Shown here: positions 6,440-14,221 of the stretch, in pieces
How positions within the stretch are numbered: position 1 is the first letter of the stretch
How the letters are laid out: the number at the start of each line of letters is the position of its first letter
NCBI GenBank assembly: GCA_021800535.1
Contig: JAJYYV010000002.1
Location: forward strand, 89,620 to 125,787
Origin: a bacterium
GTDB lineage: Bacteria > Ratteibacteria > UBA8468 > B48-G9 > DTJG01
DNA: 36,168 nt
Reading direction: 5' to 3'
Notes under the pieces: generated by a model
Seen by the model: only the letters and a program-made list of their open reading frames with translations
The model's database searches: none
What the model was told of the DNA's origin: nothing
Translations under genes and position numbers: made by a program

Positions 6440-7963
6440 ATGCTTTCAAAAACAAAATCCCTTACCCACTTAGGAATTGAAGCATTTCCTGTAGAAGTGG
6501 AAATAGATATAAGCCGTGGATTACCAGGAATTTCCATTGTTGGGTTACCTGACCAGGCAGTAAAAGAAAGTAAAGACAGAATAAAACCAGCAATCAGAAA
6601 TTCAGGTTTTGATTTTCCTGCAAAAAAAATTACTGTTAACCTTGCACCGGCAGATTTAAAAAAAGAAGGCCCGGTTTTTGATTTGCCTATTGCTATTGGG
6701 ATCCTGCTTTCCTTTAAAAAAATAGAATGTCAGGACATTAATAAATTTTTTATTGTGGGCGAATTAGCTTTAGATGGAACAGTCCGGCCTGTAAAAGGAA
6801 TACTACCCATGGTTTTGGCTGCAAAAAAATCAGGAATCACTTCTTTTATTCTGCCTGAACAAAACGCAAATGAAGCCGCATTATTAAAAGATTTGAAAAT
6901 ATTTCCAGTAAAAACTTTAAATGAAGCTATAGAATTCCTGGAAGGTAAAATAAAAATTACAGAATTTAAAACCAATATTACAACTCTTTTTAAAGAAAAA
7001 AAACAATACTCTATAGATTTTAAAGAAATAAAGGGCAATAAATATGTAAAAAGAGCTGTAGAAGTAGCCGCCTGTGGATTTCATAATATTATCATGATAG
7101 GTTCTCCCGGAAGCGGGAAAACAATGATTGCCCAAAGAGTTCCCACTATATTACCATCACTTACAATAGAAGAATCCCTGGAAATTACAAAAATCTATAG
7201 TGTATCCGGACTCACAAAACAGAATGGAATAATTGCAATAAGGCCATTTCGCAGTCCGCATCATACAATATCAGATATTGCATTAATTGGTGGAGGCAGT
7301 TTCCCAAAACCTGGAGAAATAAGTCTGGCTCATAATGGAGTACTATTTTTAGATGAAATTCCTGAATTTCATAGAAATTCCCTTGAAGCATTGAGACAGC
7401 CTCTTGAAGATGGCATGGTTAGTATTTCCAGAGCCAAAACACAAATTATTTATCCATCCCGGTTTCTTTTAATCGCCGCATTAAATCCATGTCCATGCGG
7501 ATGGTATGGAGACAGACAACATAAATGTTCATGCAGTACTTCCCAAATTTTAAAATATAGAAAAAAAATTTCAGGTCCATTGATTGACAGGATAGATATT
7601 CATATTGAAGTTTCTTCTTTGCCTATTTCCATACTTATGGAAAACAACCAGGAAGAATCCTCAGATATAATCAAAAAACGGGTTGAAAAAGTCAGGAACA
7701 TACAGGGAAAAAGATTTAAAAATGAAAACATTTTCTTTAATGCTCATATGAATTCTTCAATGATAAAAAAATATTGCAAATTAAATTCAGAATGCCAGAC
7801 ATTCCTTAAAAAAGTTATTGAAGAATTTACGCTTTCTGCCAGAGGTTATGATAAAATATTAAAAGTTGCAAGAACTATTGCTGATATGGATAATTCTCAG
7901 GACATACAGGTTCATCATATTTCCGAAGCTATTCATTATAGAATCTTAGATAAGATTTTATAA
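6440..7963 (+). CDS. comM: ComM/YifB family Mg-chelatase-like AAA+ ATPase
   Basis: ComM is a hexameric helicase that promotes branch migration during integration of incoming DNA in transformable bacteria. The 507-residue protein has the N-terminal Lon-like domain (VEIDISRGLPGISIVGLPDQAVKE, GELALDGTVRPVKG). A Walker A GSPGSGKT lies at 221-228, followed by FRSPHHTISD, a Walker B GVLFLDEIPEF, and an arginine-rich sensor region SGPLIDRIDIHIEV. A Cys-rich insertion (CPCGWYGDRQHKCSC) before sensor regions is normal for the family. It begins ten bases after yraN stops, so it belongs to the same transcript. Confidence 0.93.
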   Translation: MLSKTKSLTHLGIEAFPVEVEIDISRGLPGISIVGLPDQAVKESKDRIKPAIRNSGFDFPAKKITVNLAPADLKKEGPVFDLPIAIGILLSFKKIECQDINKFFIVGELALDGTVRPVKGILPMVLAAKKSGITSFILPEQNANEAALLKDLKIFPVKTLNEAIEFLEGKIKITEFKTNITTLFKEKKQYSIDFKEIKGNKYVKRAVEVAACGFHNIIMIGSPGSGKTMIAQRVPTILPSLTIEESLEITKIYSVSGLTKQNGIIAIRPFRSPHHTISDIALIGGGSFPKPGEISLAHNGVLFLDEIPEFHRNSLEALRQPLEDGMVSISRAKTQIIYPSRFLLIAALNPCPCGWYGDRQHKCSCSTSQILKYRKKISGPLIDRIDIHIEVSSLPISILMENNQEESSDIIKKRVEKVRNIQGKRFKNENIFFNAHMNSSMIKKYCKLNSECQTFLKKVIEEFTLSARGYDKILKVARTIADMDNSQDIQVHHISEAIHYRILDKIL

Positions 7964-7970
7964 TTTTAAA

Positions 7971-8477
7971 ATGGACAATAAAAAAATCATAAATTGGATA
8001 GTCCCCATAAAAAATTGGAAAAAAGCCATAATTAGAACCTCTATTACAATAATTCTGCTTATTTTGATTAATACATTCTGGATAACAGGTTTTAAAACCT
8101 TTGGCCAAAGTATGGAACCAACAATTGGAAATAACTCTTTTGTTTTTGTTAATAAATTGGCATATATACACCATCTTCCCCAAATAGGTGATATAATTGT
8201 ATTTAGAACTTCAAACAGACCATATCTATACTTTGTAAAAAGAGTTCTTGGATTACCTGGGGATATAGTATCCTTCAAAAATGGTACTCTTTATATAAAT
8301 GGAATAAAAACTTCTCAGCCCTATATTATTTTTAAAAATCATTGGACAGTAAAACCATTTAGAGTAAAAAAAGGATTTGTTTTTGTTACAGGAGATAATA
8401 GACATTTTACATGGAATCAGCAGTTTCATGCACAAATAAATATAAAAGATATTGTAGGAAAAGTAATAATATATTAG
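7971..8477 (+). CDS. lepB: Signal peptidase I
   Basis: Signal peptidase I cleaves secretory signal peptides at the outer face of the cytoplasmic membrane. The 168-residue protein has one N-terminal membrane helix at about 20-37. The catalytic serine is in GQSMEPT (Ser47) and the general-base lysine in YFVKRVLGLPGD (Lys90). The box E-like GDNR is VTGDNRHFTWNQ near the C-terminus. It is short compared with E. coli LepB but normal for single-anchor bacterial types. The gene follows comM by seven bases and its TAG stop abuts the next ATG, so the three are one operon. Confidence 0.93.
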   Translation: MDNKKIINWIVPIKNWKKAIIRTSITIILLILINTFWITGFKTFGQSMEPTIGNNSFVFVNKLAYIHHLPQIGDIIVFRTSNRPYLYFVKRVLGLPGDIVSFKNGTLYINGIKTSQPYIIFKNHWTVKPFRVKKGFVFVTGDNRHFTWNQQFHAQINIKDIVGKVIIY

Positions 8478-8942
8478 ATGAAAAAAATTATCATAATTAT
8501 TTTATTGATTATTATTATTGGCTGTATATCAGGTTTTTTTATAAAAAAAATCTTTTTCCCAAATGATAAACAGCTGATAAAAAAAACAATCAATACTGTT
8601 GTAAAAAATCTTGAAGAAAAAAACATTCCCAAATTTATGAAACATTTTTCTCTTAGCTATAGAGATAATTATGGAAATACTTATGGCACACTTAATTTTG
8701 CTGTAAAATATGTTTTATCCCAGGTAGGAAGCCTTAGTATAAAATTAAGTCAGATGAAAATTAAAATTAAAAACACCCCTAATGGCAAACGGGCAATAGT
8801 AAAATTTGTTGCCTATGCTACAGGGTGGTCTGGCGGAGCTGAGGTAGCACAAGAAGGAGGAAGATTTTATCTTAAATTAAAAAAAGAATATTTTAAATGG
8901 AAAATATATAGATTTGGAGGAGTGAAACTTAATTTCCAGTAA
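8478..8942 (+). CDS. Membrane-anchored hypothetical protein, possibly NTF2-like
   Basis: I do not recognise a named family. The 154-residue protein has an N-terminal hydrophobic segment of about 20 residues. It includes IIGC, so either a membrane anchor or a lipoprotein is possible, although the FFIKKIFF after it favours an anchor. The remainder (KKTINTVVKNLEEKNIPKF, FSLSYRDNYG, then alternating strands ending in FKWKIYRFGGVKL) has the look of an NTF2-like alpha+beta barrel of the type seen in secreted, ligand-binding domains. It starts immediately after the lepB stop, so it is translated with signal peptidase. Confidence 0.6.
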   Translation: MKKIIIIILLIIIIGCISGFFIKKIFFPNDKQLIKKTINTVVKNLEEKNIPKFMKHFSLSYRDNYGNTYGTLNFAVKYVLSQVGSLSIKLSQMKIKIKNTPNGKRAIVKFVAYATGWSGGAEVAQEGGRFYLKLKKEYFKWKIYRFGGVKLNFQ

Positions 8943-8957
8943 AAAAAATACAAAAAT

Positions 8958-8987
8958 TTGACAACGATAACATATAAGTTTTATCAT
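8958..8987 (+). promoter_or_regulatory. Promoter of the lacI-type gene, with possible operator
   Basis: A perfect TTGACA at 8958-8963 and TATCAT at 8982-8987 are 18 bases apart. Transcription would begin around 8994-8995, only a few bases before the ATG at 8997, so the message would be nearly leaderless. Between the boxes, GATAAC (8966-8971) and GTTTTATC (8978-8985) form an imperfect inverted repeat that could be an autoregulatory operator. The operator idea is weak. Confidence 0.5.
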
Positions 8988-8996
8988 AGAACAAAA

Positions 8997-10076
8997 ATGG
9001 ATACACCAAAAAGTAAAAACATAACCATAAAAAATATAAAAAAGGGTATAAATGTAAAAACAATAGCAGAACTTGCAAATGTGTCTCCTGTAACAGTATC
9101 CAGGATATTACGTGGAAAAAACAAAAGAATAACAAAAACAACAGAAAAAATAAAATCCATTGCACAACAGCTTGGTTATAAGAAAAATTTAATAGCAAGA
9201 AGTTTAAAAACAGGTAAAAGCTGGTCAATAGGGGTTTTAATTTCAGAGATAAATTCATCTTTTTTCCCTGAAATTATAGATGGAATAGAAAGTGTATTAT
9301 ATAAAAAAGGGTATGGAATGATTTTAGCAAATACCCATGAAAATCCTGAAATAGAGGCACAGGGACTTCATAATTTTGTAAGCAGACAGGTTAATGGAAT
9401 AATAATATCTCCAATTATAGACAACATAAATGAACAATATTTCTGGGAATTAAAACAAAGAGAAATTCCATTGGTAGTAATAGACAGAAAATATCCTTTT
9501 GTTCAATGTGATTTTGTAGGAGTAGAAGATAAATTAGGAGCAAAAAATGGAGTAAATTATCTAATAAAATCAGGCCATATAAAAATAGGTATGCTAACAG
9601 GACCGCTTAATTCTTATACAGGCAAGGAAAGATTGGAAGGTTATAAAGAAGCCTTAATGGAAAATGGAATAGAATTTAAAAAAAGATATATAGTAGAAGG
9701 AAGTTATGTAAACCTGATTAATATTGGAATAGAAAAAGGAAAAGAATTAATCCAGAAATCTCCTGATATAACAGCAATATTTTGTGGAACAGACGAAACT
9801 GCAATAGGAGTAATAAAATACTTAAAAAAAATAGGTAAAAAAATTCCGGAGGATATATCCATTCTTGGATTTGGAGACCTACCTATAGCAACAATGGTGG
9901 AACCACAATTAACAACAATAAAACAGCCCCTGTATGAAATAGGGAAACAGGCAGCGTTGTTGTTATGTGAAAAAATAGAAGAAACCAATAAAAATGAAAA
10001 ACAAACGATACTTTTAAAAACAGAACTAATAATAAGAGAAAGTACAAAAAAAATTATTAATTCATCTATAAAGTAA
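8997..10076 (+). CDS. LacI family transcriptional regulator
   Basis: The 359-residue protein has a LacI helix-turn-helix near the N-terminus (VKTIAELANVSPVTVSRIL) and the hinge helix region NLIARSLKTGKS. A periplasmic-binding-like sugar-sensing domain follows (SWSIGVLISEINSSFFPEI, IFCGTDETAIGVIKYL, PEDISILGFGD, PQLTTIKQP). The open frame extends upstream to a TTG at 8958, but that TTG is part of the -35 box; ATG 8997 is the better start. It lies 30 bases ahead of a membrane protein and two URO-D-like genes in the same direction. It probably senses a sugar-like ligand and controls that operon. Confidence 0.92.
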   Translation: MDTPKSKNITIKNIKKGINVKTIAELANVSPVTVSRILRGKNKRITKTTEKIKSIAQQLGYKKNLIARSLKTGKSWSIGVLISEINSSFFPEIIDGIESVLYKKGYGMILANTHENPEIEAQGLHNFVSRQVNGIIISPIIDNINEQYFWELKQREIPLVVIDRKYPFVQCDFVGVEDKLGAKNGVNYLIKSGHIKIGMLTGPLNSYTGKERLEGYKEALMENGIEFKKRYIVEGSYVNLINIGIEKGKELIQKSPDITAIFCGTDETAIGVIKYLKKIGKKIPEDISILGFGDLPIATMVEPQLTTIKQPLYEIGKQAALLLCEKIEETNKNEKQTILLKTELIIRESTKKIINSSIK

Positions 10077-10106
10077 GAATATTTTTACAAATATTTAGAG
10101 TAAATT

Positions 10107-12050
10107 ATGAAATTTAATAATAAATTCCCTCTGTGGGCATTGTTTTGGGGATGTATTCTTGCTATTGGCATAAGCTTTATTCAAGCCCGTGCACTTAACG
10201 GAATGGCTGCTGATTTTATAACAGGAAGCGCATTCTTGGGACTTTTTCTTGTTGTTTTAATATTAAACCCTATTCTTATGACTATAAGAAAAAAATGGGC
10301 ATTATCCTCTTCGGAAATGCTTCTGATTTTTATAATGGGAGCCAGTGCCTGTGTTCTCCCTTCATGGGGTTTAATGGGAGGCTTTATTTCTATTATATCA
10401 GGCCTCAGTTATTATGCAACAAGTGAAAATGGATGGCGGAAAATTATTCTTCCTCATATAAAAAAATATTTTCTCCCACAAAATTCTCATATAATCAATC
10501 AATATTTTACAGGGGTATCTGCTGGAGAACATTTCAATTATTTGCCATGGATAAAACCTTTACTTATATGGTTTTTGTTCCTGATGTCTTTTTATTTTCT
10601 TTCTATGTGTATATCTGTAGTATTAAGAAAACAATGGGAGGAAAATGAAAACCTAATGTTTCCCTTGGCCCTTTTACCTAAGGATATGACAAAGATGCAT
10701 GAAAATAGTAAACTTCCTGCTATTTTTAAAAATAAATTATTATGGCTTGGTTTTGCCATTAGTTTTATATTTACCAGTTTAACAATTATTCCCTCATACT
10801 TCCCTTTATTTCCAGGTGTTATTTTATGGAAAGGTATTCCAATTTTTCGTAATACAACAACACTTATGTTTATTCTAAGCTGGCCAATACTTGGGTTTGC
10901 ATATCTTGTTAATCTTAATATATCTTTTTCTTTGTTTTTCTTCCAGATTATTTCAAAAATAGAAACAGGCTGGTTTAATATCACAGGATTTACAATCCCT
11001 GCACAGGGAGGTATCTTTGCAGCAAATTCCCCAATGGTAGCATTTCAAGGGGCAGGAGCAGTAATAGTATTTTTTATATATCTTATATGGGAGGCAAGAA
11101 AACATATTGGAGATGTTTTAAGAAAAGCCTTTAAAAGCAGCAGCAATAGCAAACATATAGATGATTCTGCAGAAATGCTTTCTTATAGAGTGGCTATCTG
11201 GGGGGGAATAATTTCAATAATAATAATAGGGGCATTTTTTCATCTTATGGGTATGCCGTTATTATTAAGTGTTATATATCTATTTTATCTTCTTGCAACA
11301 TTTGTTGTATTAAATAGATTTATATGTCAGGCTGGATTGGGTTTTGCAAGAAGTCAATGTGACCCACCGGGTTTTACTTCTTCAGTTATTCCATCAAATT
11401 ATGTTGGCTCTTCCGGTTATGTAGGATTAGGATTACAATATGTATACGCAGGAGATATAAGAACAACAGTAATGACATCCACACAGAATGGATTAAAAAT
11501 AAACCAGGAAGCTAAAATAAATCCAAGATTTCTTTTCTGGGCAATTGTAATCGCAATTGTAATTGCCTATTGTGTTGCGGCTTTTTCAAATATTAACAAC
11601 GGGTATATGCATGGAGAGTTAAATTCAATGGGATGGTTTTCACAAGATTTTCCTCAATCTGTGGGTCAATTTATAGCCAATAAAATAAACAATCCACCAA
11701 CAAAACAAATGGTTCTAAGCAGCTATTGGTTTATAGGCATTGGTGCTGCAATAATGGGGATTTTAATATTTTTACAGAATAGTTTCTTATGGTGGCCCTT
11801 ACATTATATAGGATTTCCAATTGCTGATAGTCTTCCTATTAGCAGAGGATGGTTTTCTATTTTTTTAGCATGGTTAATAAAATCTTTGGTTTTAAGATAT
11901 GGAGGTGTTAAGGTTTATAATAAAACAATCCCAATTTTCTATGGTATAATTTTAGGGTCTGTTGTAGGAACCGGAGTATGGATGGGGATTGGATATATAT
12001 ACCATTTAATAACCGGACAACCAGCATCTTTTCCATATTTTGGTATTTAA
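10107..12050 (+). CDS. Large multi-pass membrane protein, DUF6785/DUF6784 type
   Basis: The 647-residue protein has roughly 14-16 hydrophobic segments across its length. The N-terminal half contains NGMAADFITGSAF, SSSEMLLIFIMGA, SWGLMGG and the motif RKQWEENENLMFPLALLPKDM. The C-terminal half contains GLGFARSQCDPP, ending in WFSIFLAWLIKSLVLRYGG and a cluster of glycine-rich helices. I recognise this as the DUF6785/DUF6784 pair, common in Planctomycetes and Lentisphaerae and resembling oligopeptide-transporter (OPT) membrane architecture. Its substrate is unknown. It sits between a LacI-type regulator and two URO-D homologues, which suggests a catabolic transport role. Confidence 0.75.
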   Translation: MKFNNKFPLWALFWGCILAIGISFIQARALNGMAADFITGSAFLGLFLVVLILNPILMTIRKKWALSSSEMLLIFIMGASACVLPSWGLMGGFISIISGLSYYATSENGWRKIILPHIKKYFLPQNSHIINQYFTGVSAGEHFNYLPWIKPLLIWFLFLMSFYFLSMCISVVLRKQWEENENLMFPLALLPKDMTKMHENSKLPAIFKNKLLWLGFAISFIFTSLTIIPSYFPLFPGVILWKGIPIFRNTTTLMFILSWPILGFAYLVNLNISFSLFFFQIISKIETGWFNITGFTIPAQGGIFAANSPMVAFQGAGAVIVFFIYLIWEARKHIGDVLRKAFKSSSNSKHIDDSAEMLSYRVAIWGGIISIIIIGAFFHLMGMPLLLSVIYLFYLLATFVVLNRFICQAGLGFARSQCDPPGFTSSVIPSNYVGSSGYVGLGLQYVYAGDIRTTVMTSTQNGLKINQEAKINPRFLFWAIVIAIVIAYCVAAFSNINNGYMHGELNSMGWFSQDFPQSVGQFIANKINNPPTKQMVLSSYWFIGIGAAIMGILIFLQNSFLWWPLHYIGFPIADSLPISRGWFSIFLAWLIKSLVLRYGGVKVYNKTIPIFYGIILGSVVGTGVWMGIGYIYHLITGQPASFPYFGI

Positions 12051-12077
12051 TTGTTAGTGAACTTTAGAAAGGAACAA

Positions 12078-13154
12078 ATGACAGAGAGAGAAAGATTTTT
12101 AAAAACTATGAAGTATCAGCCAGTAGACCATCCACCAATTTTTATTCCCGGTCCATGGCCACTAACCAGAAAGATTTGGGAAAAACAAGGACTACCTCAA
12201 AATGTATCTTTGAATGAATATTTTGAGATTTCAGAAACCAACTTTGAATCTATTGCTTTTGACACCCTTATTTATCCTCCATTTGAAGAAAAAATTCTGG
12301 AAGAAACAGATAGGTTTATTATAAAAATCAATACCAGAGGAGTAAAAGAAAAAAATTTTAAGGACGACTCTTCTATGCCGGAATGGTTAGAATATCCCAT
12401 AAAAGGCAGAGAATCTCTGGAATGGATCAGAGAAAAACTTAATCCGGATAATCCAAAAAGATTAGACCCAAATTGGCTGGAAAAAGCTAAAAAAGCAAAA
12501 GAAAATGGCAGTATACTTTTTCTAAATGGTGGAGAATATTTTGGTTTTTTGAATGAACATATAGGAACAGAAAAACTTTTAACAATGTATTTTGATGACC
12601 CTGAAATAATCCATGAAATTAATGATTTACAATGCAGATGTTGTGAAAAGGGATTGGAAACAGTTTTACCACACTTTCAAATTGATTTTATTGGTTATCA
12701 TGAAGATATGGGATATAAAACAGGTTCCATGATATCCCCTAAAATGATTAAAGAATTTATGTGCCCTTATTATGCAAGGATACAAAAAATAGCAACAAAA
12801 TATGGAATAGACCTGCAATTTTTAGATAGTGATGGAAATATCTGGGAAATTATTCCAATATGGCTTGAATTTGGAATAAATGTACTTTTGCCAATGGAAG
12901 TTGCCGCAGGAATGGATGTGGTTTCATTAAGAAAAACTTTTGGAAAACAGCTAAGGATGATGGGCGGATTTGATAAACGTATTATGGCATCATCCAACAA
13001 ACAGGATATTAAGAAAGAATTGGAACGAATAAAACCTGTTATAGAAGATGGTGGATATATACCAGGTCTTGACCACGGAGCGCCGCCAGATATTCCTTTT
13101 GAAAATGTATGTTATTATATTGATTGTATAAAACATATGTATGGAATAAAATAA
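12078..13154 (+). CDS. URO-D family protein, DSDG-motif clade
   Basis: The 358-residue protein belongs to the uroporphyrinogen decarboxylase/cobalamin-methyltransferase superfamily (a TIM barrel). An upstream TTG extends the frame, but ATG 12078 has a proper AAAGGA site and gives the standard TERERFLKTM start. Visible motifs are PVDHPP, GYHEDMGYKTGSMISPKM at 206-223, DSDGN at 250-254 and DHGAPPDIPFENV near the end. At the position where methyltransferases such as MtaA have HxCG for zinc, this protein has DSDG. It is therefore unlikely to be HemE (no tetrapyrrole-type N-terminus) and may act on a different substrate. It follows the membrane protein by 27 bases. Confidence 0.8.
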   Translation: MTERERFLKTMKYQPVDHPPIFIPGPWPLTRKIWEKQGLPQNVSLNEYFEISETNFESIAFDTLIYPPFEEKILEETDRFIIKINTRGVKEKNFKDDSSMPEWLEYPIKGRESLEWIREKLNPDNPKRLDPNWLEKAKKAKENGSILFLNGGEYFGFLNEHIGTEKLLTMYFDDPEIIHEINDLQCRCCEKGLETVLPHFQIDFIGYHEDMGYKTGSMISPKMIKEFMCPYYARIQKIATKYGIDLQFLDSDGNIWEIIPIWLEFGINVLLPMEVAAGMDVVSLRKTFGKQLRMMGGFDKRIMASSNKQDIKKELERIKPVIEDGGYIPGLDHGAPPDIPFENVCYYIDCIKHMYGIK

Positions 13155-13168
13155 GGAAACATAATATT

Positions 13169-14221
13169 ATGAGCAGAGAATTAGCATTAGATATAATCAA
13201 TTTAAAACCAACAAATCGTTTTGGGCACACAGAATATAGTATGGAATATCATAAGGAATATATTGAAAAACTAACCGGGGAATTCAGTGAATCTTATGGA
13301 AAAGATTTTTATGATAGATGGGGTTTTGATTTTTTATGGGTTGTTAATGATGGAATGTTTGGTGATTGGTTTAAACGGGGAAGAGCAACAAATATGGGGC
13401 ATGCTGCCTATGCATTGGATGAAAGCGACAAAAAAGCTTCTCAGGAATCTCCATTTAAAACAGTAGAAGAAGTATGGGCATTTGATCCTATAAAAGAATA
13501 TGGTTTACCAGATTTTAATCAACAGGTTAAAGAATATGAAAGATTTGTTAAAGCACAAAGAGAGAAATTCCCAAATCAACTTTCAACAGGTGGATATTAT
13601 AAATCCATTATTTCAGGGGCAATACAGGCTTTTGGTTGGGATATGCTGCTTATGGCTGCTTCAGACTATAACAAATTTGAAAAAGTTCTGGATGGATTTT
13701 TTAGATATACCCTTCACCATATGCAGGCCTGGGCAGAAACAAGTATAGAGGTTATTATTCAACATGATGATTTTGTATGGTCATCCGGCCCTTTTATAAA
13801 TCCTAAATTTTATAGGAATATTATTATTCCAAGATATACAGAGTTGTGGAAACCATTATATAAAGCAGGAAAAAAGATTTTATTCTGCTCAGATGGTAAT
13901 TTTATGGAATTTGCAGAAGATATTATTAAAGCAGGAGCAGATGGTCTTATATTTGAACCTGTAAATGACTTTGAATTTATGGTGGAACGATTTGGAAATT
14001 CTATATGTATTGTAGGCAGTGCAGTTGATTGCAGAGATATGACATTTGGTTCCTGGGAAAAAGTAAAAATGGATATGGATAAAACATTTAAATTGGCTGA
14101 AAAGTGTAAGGGATTGATACTGGCTGTTGGTAATCATATCCCACCTAATGTTTCTGATGAAATGTGTGATTTATACATAAACTATCTACAAAAAAACTGG
14201 TTTAGAAAATCTATTATTTAA
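13169..14221 (+). CDS. URO-D family protein, CSDG-motif variant
   Basis: The 350-residue protein has the same barrel as its neighbour but a different sequence. ATG 13169 is chosen because an AAGGA site precedes it and the upstream ATG lies inside the previous gene. Motifs are IIQHDDFVWSSGPFINPKF at about 197-214, CSDGN at 240-244, and GNHIPPNVSDEM near the C-terminus in the place of the neighbour's DHGAPPDIP. It starts 14 bases after the previous stop. Tandem, diverged URO-D proteins behind one regulator could form two subunits or two steps. Its last bases overlap the oppositely oriented pntB end by 8 bases. Function is unknown. Confidence 0.78.
   Translation: MSRELALDIINLKPTNRFGHTEYSMEYHKEYIEKLTGEFSESYGKDFYDRWGFDFLWVVNDGMFGDWFKRGRATNMGHAAYALDESDKKASQESPFKTVEEVWAFDPIKEYGLPDFNQQVKEYERFVKAQREKFPNQLSTGGYYKSIISGAIQAFGWDMLLMAASDYNKFEKVLDGFFRYTLHHMQAWAETSIEVIIQHDDFVWSSGPFINPKFYRNIIIPRYTELWKPLYKAGKKILFCSDGNFMEFAEDIIKAGADGLIFEPVNDFEFMVERFGNSICIVGSAVDCRDMTFGSWEKVKMDMDKTFKLAEKCKGLILAVGNHIPPNVSDEMCDLYINYLQKNWFRKSII

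Noticed and set aside
8966-8985. GATAAC/GTTTTATC as a defined LacI-family operator.
   Set aside because: The half-sites differ by insertion and substitution and no second copy was found elsewhere in the operon; noted only as a possibility in the promoter entry.
10078-10095. AATATTT-ttac-AAATATT dyad between the regulator and the membrane-protein gene, as an operator or attenuator.
   Set aside because: Composed only of A and T apart from the loop, it would arise often by chance in this composition.
12051-12077. TTG start for the first URO-D-like gene.
   Set aside because: ATG 12078 has an AAAGGA site and gives the expected N-terminus; the TTG follows the previous stop without a ribosome site.
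13124-13168. Earlier ATG as the start of the second URO-D-like gene.
   Set aside because: It lies inside the end of the preceding gene, has no ribosome site and adds residues not seen in the family; ATG 13169 is preferred.
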